A stretch of 64,000 nucleotides of DNA, from assembly GCA_963779485.1 (NCBI GenBank), contig CAVZYJ010000025.1, positions 65,510 through 129,509 on the forward strand, written 5' to 3'. This stretch comes from CAVVJA01 sp963779485. GTDB taxonomy: Bacteria; Actinomycetota; Actinomycetes; Mycobacteriales; Jatrophihabitantaceae. A program made the position numbers and the translations under genes. The notes below the pieces were generated by a model, which saw nothing but the letters and a program-made list of their open reading frames with translations, made no database searches and was not told where the DNA came from. Shown here in pieces: positions 1-8,741 of the stretch; the first letter of the stretch is position 1, and each line of letters begins with the position of its first letter.

Positions 1-303
1 GCTGCCTGGAACCTGGCGCTGGGCGCGGCGTTCCTGGCGACGGCGCTCGCTCCGCGGCGGGCCGCGGGACTGCTGCCCCTGCTCGTCGCGTTCGTCGGCG
101 TGCTCGTCGTGCTGTCGGCCCGCGATCTGGCGTCGGGGGCCGTCGAAATCGGGCGGCTGGCCACCCATGTCGGAGCGGTGGCCGGGCTGGTATTCGTGTA
201 CGCGTTGCACCTCAGTGAGCGGGCGAACCCACCCTCGGCGCCAGCCGCCGTGGGGAGCGATCAGCCCGATGAACCGGGCCGTGGTCTGCGGGGAGTCGCA
301 TGA
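1..303 (+). CDS. C-terminal part of a multi-pass membrane protein (5' end outside window)
   Basis: The reading frame is open from base 1 and stops at 303. It encodes about 100 residues with at least two hydrophobic stretches (the first about 15 residues, and a long run ending in VFVYALHL), then a polar Pro/Ala-rich tail. The stop overlaps the CopC start by the ATGA arrangement at 300-303, so it is probably translationally coupled to the copper operon. The residue pattern resembles the membrane tails of zinc-finger anti-sigma-like proteins that often precede copC in actinobacteria, but that family assignment is inference. The N-terminus cannot be assessed here. Confidence 0.6.
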   Translation, partial: AAWNLALGAAFLATALAPRRAAGLLPLLVAFVGVLVVLSARDLASGAVEIGRLATHVGAVAGLVFVYALHLSERANPPSAPAAVGSDQPDEPGRGLRGVA

Positions 304-2007
304 GACGTCTCGCGGCCCTGGTCGCGCTCGTCGCGGGCTTGTTCGGGCTCGGGCTGCTCACCGCGACGAGCGCATCGGCGCACGCAGTCGTCGTGTCGTC
401 CGACCCGGAGGACGGCGCTCGGCTCGCGGCCGCACCGTCGACGGTCTCGGTGACGTTCGACGAGTCGGTCGGGCTGGGTGGTGGCGGCTACCTGCGGGTG
501 ATCGACCAGGTCGGCCGCCGCGTCGACGACGGGACGGCGAGCCATCCGGGTGGCGATGGCACGAAGATCTCGGTGCCGCTGCGCGCCGGGCTCGGCGATG
601 GCACCTACACCGCGAGCTACCGCGTCGTCTCCGCCGACTCGCATCCGGTCGCGGGCTCGATCCGCTTCGTGGTCGGCAACGGCGCGCTGGGGCCGGGCGC
701 GCGGCGGATCGTCGACCGTGAACCGGCTGACGAGTGCCACGTTCGACGTGGTGCGCTGGGTGTCATTCGCGGGCCTGGCCGTGCTCGGGGGCGGCTGGCT
801 CATGCTCTCGGTGTGGCCGGCCGGCCGCGACGACCGGCGCGCCCGGGCCCTGTTGTGGACGGGCTGGGTGGCCGCGACGGTCGCCACGCTGGCCGAACTG
901 ATCGTGCAGGGGCCCTATGTCGCCGGTCTCGGACTCGGCGGCCTCGGCCAGTGGAACCTGCTGGACGCCACGCTGCACACCACGTTCGGCGGAGCGCATT
1001 CCGTGCGGCTACTGCTGCTCGGCGCCTTGGGGGCGACGCTGTGGCTGTTGCTCCGCGATCAGGAACGCAGCGGGCTGCAAGAAGTCGCGGGCTTGCTCGG
1101 GGTGGGCGTGGCCGTCACGTTCCCCATGTCCGGCCACGCCTCGACGCAGGACCCGCCGTGGCTCGCGACCGCGAGCGACACCGTGCATCTGATCGCCATG
1201 GCCGCCTGGGTGGGCGGATTGATCGTCCTGCTCGTGGCCCTCTTGCCGCGGCGAGATCCGGACGAGCTGCGCGCCGCGTTGCCGGTGTTCTCCCGGGTTG
1301 CTTTTCTCTCGGTGGTGCTGCTCGCCGTGACCGGCACCTACCAGGCCTGGCTCGGCGTCGGCTCCTGGTCGGCGTTGACCGGCACGCGCTATGGCCAACT
1401 GGTGCTCGTCAAGATCATCGTGTTCGTCGGACTGATCGGCCTCGGCAACCTGTCTCGCCTCGTCGTGCAGCGACGGTGGGTGCGGCCGGTTGCCTACGCG
1501 ATGGCCGAGACGATTGCCCCGGATGAGTTGCCCACAACGGTTGCGCCCGATGAACCGGAGACTTCTTCGGAGGTCCGCCGGCTGAGGTGGACGGTCGCCG
1601 TCGAGGCACTGCTCGCCGTTGCCGTGCTGGCGGTCACGGCGGTGCTGGTCGCCGAGCCGCCGGGGCGGACCGTGGAGCAGGTCGCCGATCGGGCGGTGGC
1701 AACCGCCACGGCGTCACTCGGCGGCGGCCGGACGGCGACGATCCGGATCACGCCGGGCCGGGCCGGCCCAGTGACGGTGTCGATCGCACTGAGCGCCGGC
1801 GCACCTCCGCAGCAGCTGACCTGTTCCGCCGCGCTGCCGGCCAAACAGCTCGGGCCCATCGCGGTACCGGTCACCAAGCAGGCCGACTCCAGCTATCAAG
1901 CGTCCGGCGTGCTGCTGCCGCAGGCCGGCAACTGGCAGATAACGCTCACGGTCAAGACGTCCGAATTCGATTCGGTCGTCACCGATGCCACCGTCCGGCT
2001 CACCTGA
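300..2007 (+). CDS. copC/copD: Copper resistance CopC-CopD fusion, broken by one frameshift
   Basis: The first about 130 residues are a CopC domain: a signal peptide ending ATSASA, then the mature N-terminal His (HAVVVSSDPEDGA), and DSHPVAGSIRF near the domain end. CopC is a periplasmic/extracytoplasmic copper-binding beta-barrel. At about 690-715 the frame shifts, and the remainder is CopD, a polytopic membrane protein with about eight hydrophobic segments (for example FDVVRWVSFAGLAVLGGGWL, HLIAMAAWVGGLIVLL), followed by an extracytoplasmic C-terminal domain of about 140 residues. Actinobacteria commonly encode CopC and CopD as a single protein, so I read this as one gene with an indel, either mutational or sequencing error. 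It heads the copper operon. Confidence 0.85.
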
Positions 2008-2017
2008 AAGGTTGTTC

Positions 2018-2734
2018 ATGGCTCGAGTTGTTCGGTTGCTCAGCTGCCTGGTCGGCGTGTCGACCGCGTTCATCGTGCTGGCCAGTTCGGCCTGGGCGCA
2101 TGTCACCGTCAATGCGGTCGACGCCACTCAAGGCGCCTATCACGGTGCTGACCTTCCAGGTACCGACCGAGAGCGACACGGCCAGCACAGTTGGCGTGAC
2201 GGTGCGAGCTGCCGGAGGCGACGCCCCTGGCCGAGGTGTTGGATCAGCCGCATCCCGGCTGGACGTTCAGCTCCCAAACCAAGCGGTTGACCACTCCGAT
2301 TACGACGGATGACGGTGTGGTCAACCAGGCGATCTCCGAGGTCGAATGGAAGGCCACGCGGAGGGGGCATCAAGCCCGGGCAGTTCGACCAGTTCGTGCT
2401 CAGCGTCGGACCGTTGCCGAACGCGCCGTCCATGACGTTCAAGGTCGTCCAGTCCTATAGCGACGGGACCCAGGTGTCCTGGATCGAGGTGCCCGCGCCG
2501 GGCAGTAGCGCAGAGCCAGAGCACCCGGCTCCGGTGCTGAAGCTGTCCGCCGCATCGACTGGCTCGACGTCATCGGGCGCTGGCGGGTCGGTCGTCACAG
2601 CTGAACCTAAGAAGCAGAGTCAGACTGTTCCTGTGGTGCTGGGAGTCGTCGCGCTCGTCGTGGCCGTGGCCGCCGCCGCCGCGGCCGGGCTGGCCCTGGT
2701 CCGTTCGCGCCGGCGGACGGAGGAACGGGCGTGA
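2018..2734 (+). CDS. ycnI: YcnI-like (DUF1775) copper protein with several frameshifts
   Basis: The product starts with a signal peptide (MARVVRLLSCLVG...SSAWA) followed by mature HVTVNA. The N-terminal His is the copper ligand known in YcnI. The family sequence is then recovered only by changing frame at least twice: LTFQVPTESDTASTVGVTV near 2145-2200, LAEVLDQPHPGWTFSS near 2230-2280, and GQFDQFVLSVGPLPNAPSM onward from about 2380 to the stop. The C-terminus has a Ser/Gly linker and a single membrane helix (VPVVLGVVALVVAVAAAAAAG) followed by RSRRR, giving a membrane anchor. It sits between CopCD and PCu(A)C, as expected for copper uptake or delivery. Multiple indels within 200 bp suggest poor base calls rather than selection. 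Confidence 0.8.
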
Positions 2735-3246
2735 GGCGACCGCCGGTGTTCCTCGCGGTGGCCGGCGCGGTGGCGGTCGTGGGGTTGGCTGGCCTCATTC
2801 GAGGTGCGGTCCCGCCGGCGGCCGCTGGTGGGGGAACAACCCCGTCGTCCGCCGCGGCTCCGATCGTCGTGACCAATGCCTACGTGCGTGAGCCGGCCTC
2901 TCCGGACGTCGCGGCGGCGTACTTCACGATCTCGAACACGACCGACACCGACGACGCGCTCATCTCGGTCGACACGGGCGCCGGTCAGAGTGCCGTCCTG
3001 CACAACAGCTCGATGGCGGACATGACCGGTGGGCTGCGAATTCCGGCCCACAGCAGCGTGACCCTCTCTCCGGGGAATGGCCACGTCATGATCGAGCAAC
3101 TCCTCGGCCCGTTGACGCCCGGGCAAACAGTCAACCTTCAGCTGACCTTTGCTCACAACATCCCGCTGATCGTCGAGGCGCCGGTGATCGGGATCAACGC
3201 GCCCGCGCCGGGTCAATCGACGTCCTCGTCCGGGACCGGCAAATGA
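2731..3246 (+). CDS. PCu(A)C copper chaperone
   Basis: A GTG start overlaps the YcnI stop (GTGA), indicating coupling. The N-terminal hydrophobic segment and Ala-rich region suggest export or anchoring. The DUF461/PCu(A)C core carries the copper-binding His/Met set: VLHNSSMADM around residues 88-98 and GHVMIEQL about 20 residues later, matching the family's H-M...H-M spacing. PCu(A)C hands Cu(I) to the CuA site of cytochrome oxidase, usually with SCO1, and the SCO1 gene follows directly with a 4-bp overlap. The length (171 aa) is normal. No frame problem is seen in this gene, unlike its upstream neighbours. Confidence 0.88.
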   Translation: MRRPPVFLAVAGAVAVVGLAGLIRGAVPPAAAGGGTTPSSAAAPIVVTNAYVREPASPDVAAAYFTISNTTDTDDALISVDTGAGQSAVLHNSSMADMTGGLRIPAHSSVTLSPGNGHVMIEQLLGPLTPGQTVNLQLTFAHNIPLIVEAPVIGINAPAPGQSTSSSGTGK

Positions 3247-3866
3247 CCCGTCGTCTGGCCGCCGCGGCGGCGGCGGTCGCGCTGCTCGCCGCAGCGTGTA
3301 GTTCCGGTGCGGCCGCGCCGCAGCCGTCCGAGCTGAACGACAAGACAACCGGCGGCCCGTATCAGGGTTTCGGGCTGATTCCGCCCCAGCCTCGCCCGGC
3401 GTTCACTCTCACCGACACCGCCGGCAAGGTTTACTCCTTCGGCCGGGCCACGGCCGGCAAGCCGACACTGCTCTATTTCGGCTACACGCATTGCCCGGAC
3501 ATCTGCCCGACGACGATGGCCGACATCGGGCAGGCGTTGCGCACGCTGCCCGCCGGCGTCCAGCGGCGGGCCCAGGTGGTGTTCGTGACCACCGACGTGA
3601 AGCGGGACACCGGACCGGTCATCGCGGCCTGGCTCGCGCATTTCGACACGGACCTGCCGAACCAGTTCGTCGGGCTGACCGGAACGCAGAGCCAGATCGA
3701 CATCGCGCAGGCGGCCGCGCACGTCCAGCTCGCGGAGGACGAGGGCCAGCAACACTCCGCGCAAGTGTTGCTCTACGGTTCTGACGACTACGCGCGAGTG
3801 CAGTATCTACAGAGCACCAACGAGGCCGACCAGATCGCGCACGATCTGCCGCTGGTCGCGAAATGA
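3243..3866 (+). CDS. SCO1/SenC-type copper metallochaperone, lipoprotein
   Basis: The product has 207 aa with a lipoprotein signal peptide (lipobox LLAAACSSG). The thioredoxin-fold core contains the copper/redox motif HCPDICPTTM (CxxxC, about residues 85-89) and the downstream His in GQQHSAQV, the third copper ligand of SCO proteins. It is expected at the outer face of the membrane, assisting cytochrome oxidase CuA assembly or thiol redox. The start overlaps the PCu(A)C stop by 4 bp. Conserved pairing with PCu(A)C supports a respiratory copper-delivery role rather than only detoxification. Confidence 0.9.
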   Translation: MTRRLAAAAAAVALLAAACSSGAAAPQPSELNDKTTGGPYQGFGLIPPQPRPAFTLTDTAGKVYSFGRATAGKPTLLYFGYTHCPDICPTTMADIGQALRTLPAGVQRRAQVVFVTTDVKRDTGPVIAAWLAHFDTDLPNQFVGLTGTQSQIDIAQAAAHVQLAEDEGQQHSAQVLLYGSDDYARVQYLQSTNEADQIAHDLPLVAK

Positions 3867-3906
3867 CGGGGCCCGCGCGTTCGGGTCGAGAGAGGAACCC
3901 TCCGCT

Positions 3907-5229
3907 GTGAACGTGAGTGCCATCCGACCGTGGGTCGGCACCGTCTTCCGTCTCGCCCTCGGCGCGGTGTGGCTGTGGGCCGGCTGGGCCAAGCTGACCG
4001 ATCCCCGCGGCTTCGTGCAAGCCGTGCGGGCCTACGACGCCACACCCGAGTGGCTCTCCAAGGCCATCGGCTACGGGCTCCCGATCCTCGAGATCTGCCT
4101 CGCACTCATGCTCATCGCCGGAGTGATCACCCGGGTCGCGGCCGCGGCCTCCGGCGTGCTGTTGCTGATATTCCTCGTCGGGATCGTGCAGGCCGCGATC
4201 CGCGGGCTCAAGCTCGACTGCGGCTGCTTCGGCGGCGGGGGAGCCACTCAGGGATCGACGACGTACACGCTCGACATCCTGCGCGACGTCGGCCTGTTGG
4301 TGCTGGCGATCTATCTCATCGTCTGGCCGATGACCCGCTGGTCGGTGGACGAGTATCTGGCCCGCAACGACAAGGTCACGATGCCGTCGGCCAAGCGCAT
4401 GCGCACCAAGGATGGCGCGCGTAAGTACAACGCGCTGCTGGAGGCGCGTAAGAAGGCGGCCCGTGAGCGAACGACCTACCTCACGGCCGCGCTGGGCGTG
4501 CTCGTCGTGCTGGTGGCCTTCGTCGGAATCGCCGTGCAGTCCAACCGGGCGAAGATCCAGGGCGACGTCGTCCTCGACCATGGGAGCGTGCAGAACGGGA
4601 TAGCCGTGGGCAATCCGGCGAAGGTGACCGTCGACCTGTTCGAGGACTTCCAGTGCCCCGCCTGTCTGGCGTTCGAGCAAAGCGTCGGACCCACCGTCGC
4701 CGCGGACATCGCGGCCGGCAAGATCCAGGCGCGCTACCACATGCTCGCGTTCCTGGATGCGTCCTCGAACGGCAACAACTACTCGACCCGCGCCGCCAAC
4801 GCTGCCGCCTGCGCTTCGGACGTCAGTGTCGCGACGTTCCAGAAGTATCACGCGATCCTCTACGGCAAGGACAGCAACGGCCAGAACAACCAGCCGGCCG
4901 AGGGGTCCAACGGGCGCACGGACATCCAGCTCGAGGACTGGGGCAAACAGGCGGGCATCACCGGTGACGACTTCACTACGTTCCAGCAATGTGTGAGCAC
5001 GCAGAATCACACGGCGTTCGTGCAGGCCGTTACGGACAACGCGAGCAAGCGCAACGTGGTGCAGACACCAACCGTCCAGATCAACGGGAAGGAACTGCAG
5101 GACACCTCGCTGGACGGGTTCAACGCCGCGGTGAAGGCCGCGGGCGGTGGCGAGCCGGCCACCCCGTCGCCCTCCGCAGCTACGTCCGCCTCGTCCTCAG
5201 CGTCGGCTTCGGCGACGCCCACGCCCTGA
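3907..5229 (+). CDS. DoxX/MauE-like membrane domain fused to DsbA-type thioredoxin
   Basis: GTG start; 440 aa. Residues about 1-150 form a four-helix DoxX/MauE-type membrane domain with the motif DCGCFGGGG after the third helix. After a basic Lys/Arg-rich linker (about 155-190) a fifth helix (YLTAALGVLVVLVAFVGIAV) leads to a DsbA-like thioredoxin domain with active site CPAC at residues 250-253 (DFQCPACLAFEQS) and a cis-Pro region near VVQTPTVQING. The C-terminus is a low-complexity Ser/Ala/Pro tail. A quinone-linked or membrane redox donor fused to its thiol oxidase is a plausible reading. It follows SCO1 by about 40 bp and is likely the last gene of the copper/redox operon. Confidence 0.85.
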   Translation: MNVSAIRPWVGTVFRLALGAVWLWAGWAKLTDPRGFVQAVRAYDATPEWLSKAIGYGLPILEICLALMLIAGVITRVAAAASGVLLLIFLVGIVQAAIRGLKLDCGCFGGGGATQGSTTYTLDILRDVGLLVLAIYLIVWPMTRWSVDEYLARNDKVTMPSAKRMRTKDGARKYNALLEARKKAARERTTYLTAALGVLVVLVAFVGIAVQSNRAKIQGDVVLDHGSVQNGIAVGNPAKVTVDLFEDFQCPACLAFEQSVGPTVAADIAAGKIQARYHMLAFLDASSNGNNYSTRAANAAACASDVSVATFQKYHAILYGKDSNGQNNQPAEGSNGRTDIQLEDWGKQAGITGDDFTTFQQCVSTQNHTAFVQAVTDNASKRNVVQTPTVQINGKELQDTSLDGFNAAVKAAGGGEPATPSPSAATSASSSASASATPTP

Positions 5230-5257
5230 CGGCGTTCTCGCGCTGATCGCACGGTAA

Positions 5258-5303
5258 AGGGCCGGTCCGCGCGCGCCGGGTGTGGCGGCGGCGGACCGGC
5301 CCT
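5258..5303. terminator. Bidirectional hairpin between the copper operon and HU
   Basis: A perfect 13-bp stem (AGGGCCGGTCCGC at 5258-5270 pairing with 5291-5303) encloses a 20-nt loop, lying between the convergent DoxX-DsbA and HU genes. There is no long T-run, as is usual for actinobacterial terminators. Confidence 0.8.
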
Positions 5304-5322
5304 CGGACGGTCTTGGGGCGGG

Positions 5323-5598
5323 CTACTTGTTGGCGGCGTCCTTCAGCGCGCTGCCGGCGGCCAGCTTCACGGTGTTGGCGGCCGGGATGGTGATCGCCTC
5401 GCCAGTCGCCGGATTGCGGCCCTCGCGCTCCTCGCGGCGGCCGACGGACAACGCGAAGAAGCCAGGGACGCTGACCTTCTCGCCCTTGGCAGCTGCGTCT
5501 TCAAGCGTGCTCTGCAGACCACGCAGGACGGCGTCCACGGTCTTCTGCTCGAGGTCGGCCTGGTCGGCGACAGCAGCCACCAGTTCCTTGCGGTTCAC
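5323..5598 (-). CDS. hup: HU family DNA-binding protein
   Basis: The product has 91 aa and begins MNRKELVAAVADQA. It shows the HU/IHF signature: the helical N-terminal half, the beta-arm region GRREEREGRNPATGEAITIPA with the DNA-intercalating Pro (RNPATGE), and the C-terminal helix ALKDAANK. There is no Lys/Ala-rich tail of the mycobacterial HupB type, so it is the short form. The SD-like GGGAGAT lies about 8 nt upstream on the minus strand. It is a nucleoid-associated protein, part of the core chromosome bordering the inserted element. Confidence 0.93.
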   Translation of the reverse strand: MNRKELVAAVADQADLEQKTVDAVLRGLQSTLEDAAAKGEKVSVPGFFALSVGRREEREGRNPATGEAITIPAANTVKLAAGSALKDAANK

Positions 5599-5811
5599 TC
5601 ACATCTCCCTTGATCGATGGGACGTACCGGCGTCCAGTATGGTCGACCGCCCGTGTTTCCTGGAATTCCGCGTCCCGACGCGCCGCAGAATGTCCGAAGT
5701 GTCGGGCTTTTGTTTGGCGCGGGTCACACTCCTTGCCTCGCGGCCGCGCACCCGGTCGCGGCGCGGACCCCGTGTACGATCGAGCCGCGGCCGGCGGCGT
5801 TCGGCGCGTTT

Positions 5812-5884
5812 GGGGCTGTGGCGCAGCTGGTAGCGCACCACACTGGCAGTGTGGGGGTCAGGGGTTCGAGTCCCCTCAGCTCCA
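5812..5884 (+). tRNA. tRNA-Ala (anticodon GGC)
   Basis: A full cloverleaf can be drawn. The acceptor GGGGCTG pairs with CAGCTCC (one G-U), the D-arm is GCGC-AGCTGGTA-GCGC, the anticodon arm is CCACA-CTGGCAG-TGTGG with anticodon GGC, and the T-arm is AGGGG-TTCGAGT-CCCCT. The discriminator is A5884 and CCA is not encoded. The integrase gene overlaps its last 9 bases, making it the attachment site of the element to its right. Confidence 0.97.
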
Positions 5885-7142
5885 CCCGGATTTGCTAGGC
5901 CTAGAGCCACCTGCAAGATCATCTTCGATCACTCTGGTTGCAGCTTTGGTTGCAATTGGTTGCAGTCCGTTATACGTCGCCGACGTCCGCGACGGTCCGT
6001 CGCCGAGTAGGACGGCGCCCATCCGGTCAGCCGCTTCGCGGGCCAGCGCCGGCATCACGTGGCTGTAGATGTCCATCGTGGTGCGCATCTGCGAATGGCC
6101 GAGCAGTTCCATGACCACGCGGGGATGGACGCCTTCGGACAGCAGCAGGGTGGCGGCGGTGTGCCGCCCGTCGTGCAGCCGCACGTGGCGGACGCCGGCC
6201 GACTTCAGCAGATTGCGCCAGGCGTCGTAGTCGGCCTTCTTGTCGATGGGCCGCCCATTGGGCTGGGCGAAGACGAGATCCTCGTCGTGCCACTCGTCAG
6301 CGGCGATCATGCGCTCGCCGGTCTGGCGCGCCTTGTGCTCGTGCAGCGCCCGGACCAGCGGGATGGGCAGCGCAAGCGTGCGGAGACTGCGCGGGGTTTT
6401 CGGCGGCTCGTACACCAGGCCCTTGCCTTTGACGCGGTGCAGTGTGCGGCGCACGGCGAGCGTGCCGTTGAGCAGGTCGATGTCTTTCCATTGCAGTGCT
6501 AGCGCTTCCGACTGCCGTAGCCCGAGGGCGAGGGCGACGGTCCAGCGCGCTTCGTTGCGCAGGCCGCGTCGCCTCGTGCAGAACTGCGGTGGCCTCCTCG
6601 AGGGTGAGCGCGGTCGCGACCTCGCTGCGGCGCTGCGCGGGCGGGTCGACGAGCGTGGCGACGTTGCGGTGGATGCGCTGGCGCTGCATGGCGACCTTCA
6701 GCGCGCGGGAGATGATGCGGTGTACGCGCAGCACCGACGTGGGGGAGAGGCCCTTCTCGAGGAGCGCGTTGTAGAGCTCTTCAAGGTGCTCGGGCTGCAG
6801 CCGGTCGAGCCGCTGTCCGCCGAGGTACGGCGTGATGTGCATGCGGATCATCGACTCGTAGCTCTCCAGCGTCCGCGGTCGTACGCGTCGGGCCGCGATG
6901 TTCGTGAGCCAGTGTCTGAACCACGCCTCGACGGTGTCGCTGTTGACCGCGGTGATCGTGCCGGTCTCGCGCCGCACTTCGAGCTCGCGGATCTTCCGGA
7001 CGACCTCGTTGCGAGTCTTGGCGGTGCGGTGCCGCCGGTCGGGCTTGCCGTTGGCACGGGTGCCTACCGTGATCCAGCCGTGCCAGCGACCGTCCTTGGC
7101 CCGGAAGATGCTGGCTTCTCCCGGTGAACCTTTCGAGCCCAT
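5876..7142 (-). CDS. int: Tyrosine recombinase (integrase) with one frameshift
   Basis: The start at 7142 (MGSKGSPGEASIF) follows a GGAAGGA SD. The product has an AP2-like/arm-binding N-terminus, then a SAM-like core-binding domain (about residues 65-165, TVEAWFRHWLTNIAA...). A frameshift near 6560 separates it from the catalytic domain, which carries the Arg in GLRQSEALALQW, HDGRHTAAT (HxxR), LLGHSQM and the nucleophile Tyr in MDIYSHV. All catalytic residues are present if the frame is restored. The stop codon lies inside the 3' end of tRNA-Ala, the typical arrangement of actinobacterial integrative elements whose integrase C-terminus overlaps the att core. Confidence 0.88.
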
Positions 7143-7173
7143 GTGATTCCTTCCAGTGCTGCGACCGATGGCG

Positions 7174-7458
7174 TTACGCGGCCGCGGGTGGTTCGGGGTC
7201 GAAGAGCGTCTGCTCTCCCGGTCGCGGCTGTGCACGCCGGGCGGTCCGCCGCTGTGGGTGAGGCTGGCGGTCGACGCTGCGGATGAAGCGGTCGACCTCG
7301 CGACTGCTGATCCGCGTCGCGCGGCCGAGGCGGATCGCGTGCAGCTGGCCGTTAGCGATCAGCTCATACGCCTTGGTCCGGCCGATCGAGAGCAACTTGG
7401 CCGCCTCCTCGACGTGCAGGAGCCGCGCACTGGTCCGTTCGGCGTCGTTGTAGTCCAT
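7174..7458 (-). CDS. Excisionase-like MerR/HTH_17 helix-turn-helix protein
   Basis: The start at 7458 is preceded by AGGAGAT at a good distance. The product has 94 aa. LLHVEEAAKLLSIGRTKAYE-LIANGQLHAIRLGR (about residues 12-45) is a classical excise/HTH_17 DNA-binding domain, followed by RISSREVDRFI. The C-terminal 40 residues are basic and disordered. It lies 31 bp upstream of the integrase on the same strand, the usual xis-int order, so a role in excision directionality is likely but inferred from position and fold. Confidence 0.8.
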   Translation of the reverse strand: MDYNDAERTSARLLHVEEAAKLLSIGRTKAYELIANGQLHAIRLGRATRISSREVDRFIRSVDRQPHPQRRTARRAQPRPGEQTLFDPEPPAAA

Positions 7459-7596
7459 GGGGATCTCCTGATGTTCGCGGGCGTGTACCAGGAGAAGGCA
7501 GATTTTCCGGCCAATTGGTGACACCTGCCGCCAAGTATTCTCGAGAGGCTCGGGCGAGGGCGTTTGAACGGATCTCGCGGTGTGCATCGCGCGGCC

Positions 7597-8067
7597 TCAG
7601 TCGGTGAACACCGGAAGCACGTCGACCAGCTGCTGGGCCATAGCGTGCAGGGTGCGGACGACGGGGCTGTCGGCTTCGACGTCGTCGGCCGTGATCGGCG
7701 TTATGTCGTCGTACTCAATCTGGTTGCGGGTGCGCCGCAGGCGCCCGAAGGGGCGGAATGCGTCGCGTGGCGGCGGCTTGGTGAACTGGGCGCTGATGGC
7801 TTCCTGGATCGCGTAGTGGCCGCCCTTGCTCGTCGCTCGCAGGCCCTGAGCATGGAGCACGGCGGCTAGGCTCTTTCGCGCGGCGTCGTACAGCAGCGAG
7901 TACGCGCCGGTCGGGTCGGTCTCGGAAACGCTCTGGGCGCTGTCGAGGTGCCCGGCCGCCTGGGCAAGGAACCCTTGCGCCGACTTGAGCGACGGAGCGA
8001 CCTTCTGCAAGTTTCCGGCGGCGATCAGCGCCTTGATCGTCTCGATGCCGGTCGGCCAGCTAGCCAT
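7597..8067 (-). CDS. HEPN-domain protein, putative toxin of a HEPN/nucleotidyltransferase pair
   Basis: The product has 156 aa and is all alpha-helical in character. The core AAGHLDSAQSVSETDPTGAYSLLYDAARKSLAAVLHAQG matches the HEPN pattern, and the C-terminal motif RRTRNQIEYDD corresponds to the HEPN RNase motif region (R-x4-6-H). The usual His is replaced by Glu while Arg, Asn and Tyr remain, as in some HEPN subfamilies. It overlaps the upstream nucleotidyltransferase gene by 8 bp. Known HEPN/MNT modules are toxin-antitoxin pairs in which the transferase modifies the HEPN toxin on Tyr. That mechanism is inferred here. It is mobile-element cargo. Confidence 0.72.
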   Translation of the reverse strand: MASWPTGIETIKALIAAGNLQKVAPSLKSAQGFLAQAAGHLDSAQSVSETDPTGAYSLLYDAARKSLAAVLHAQGLRATSKGGHYAIQEAISAQFTKPPPRDAFRPFGRLRRTRNQIEYDDITPITADDVEADSPVVRTLHAMAQQLVDVLPVFTD

Positions 8068-8647
8068 CGTCGTTGCCGATCGTCAGCTCGACCAGGGGGC
8101 TGTCCTTGGCGGTCCGCGTGAACGTGTCCTTCGCCTCGCGCCAGGCCGTGGGGCTGCGGAAGATCACTTGTCCGTCATGACCGACGGCGCGTAGTGCTTC
8201 GATGACGGCCTCGGTGACGTCGTCACGGTTTGGCTTGCCCACCACGATCACATCGACGTCATGAGGGAAGGCGCCGGCCTGACCGTGGTACCGCGCTGCC
8301 CACGAGCCGCCGATGAAGGCTTGCTCGATGTCGGGGATGTCTGTGAGTGCATCCTCGACGGCTGTCTTCGGCCCGTAGCCGAGAAGGAGCAGGTCCGCGA
8401 GCGGGCCGACCAGCGCACTGTCCCCGGCGCGCAGCAAGCGCGTACGCCCAACCCGGCGGTCGGCGAGGATGCCGGCCTGGACGAGGCGCTCCACCTCCGA
8501 GTGCAGGTTTCCTGGGTCGCTACCCGTTTCTCGGGCGAGATCGGCGATGCTCGCCTCCCGGTCAGGCTGCAGTAGCACCGCTGCCAGGAGACGCGCCTGT
8601 GTCTCGCTCCGTAGCACCGGCGCGAGCACCGACGCTTTTCGTGTCAT
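8060..8647 (-). CDS. Winged-HTH plus nucleotidyltransferase (MNT-type antitoxin)
   Basis: The product has 195 aa. Residues about 15-75 form an ArsR/MarR-like winged helix (SIADLARETGSDPGNLHSEVERLVQAGIL, then ADRRVGRTRLLR), giving DNA binding. Residues about 105-135 carry the nucleotidyltransferase signature GSWAARY...FPHDVDVIVVG (GS plus DxD). This is the minimal nucleotidyltransferase fold found as antitoxin beside HEPN toxins. The fused HTH suggests that the protein represses its own operon through the inverted repeats at its start. Confidence 0.75.
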   Translation of the reverse strand: MTRKASVLAPVLRSETQARLLAAVLLQPDREASIADLARETGSDPGNLHSEVERLVQAGILADRRVGRTRLLRAGDSALVGPLADLLLLGYGPKTAVEDALTDIPDIEQAFIGGSWAARYHGQAGAFPHDVDVIVVGKPNRDDVTEAVIEALRAVGHDGQVIFRSPTAWREAKDTFTRTAKDSPLVELTIGNDDG

Positions 8648-8675
8648 GCGTACATGATATCAGGTCTGTATGACA
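8642..8675. promoter_or_regulatory. Inverted repeats over the HEPN/MNT operon start (candidate autoregulatory operator)
   Basis: TGTCAT at 8642-8647 is mirrored by ATGACA at 8670-8675, and TCATG at 8644-8648 by CATGA at 8653-8657. They cover the start codon of the HTH-nucleotidyltransferase gene (8647, minus strand), a logical site for self-repression. Confidence 0.5.
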
Positions 8676-8741
8676 TGAAACAGTACTGAGTGCTGCTCCC
8701 GACGACGGAAACCTGTCGGACGATCCGAGCACCATCACAGA

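Noticed and set aside
3619..5010. A 463-residue minus-strand open frame opposite the SCO1 and DoxX-DsbA genes
   Set aside because: It is antisense to intact genes with clear motifs and is rich in Arg, Gly and His as expected of a GC-rich shadow frame.
5599..5922. Minus-strand reading frame over the tRNA-Ala gene (GAEGTRTPDPHTASVVRYQLRH type)
   Set aside because: This is the well-known false protein produced by translating a tRNA gene and its surroundings backwards. The real feature is tRNA-Ala.
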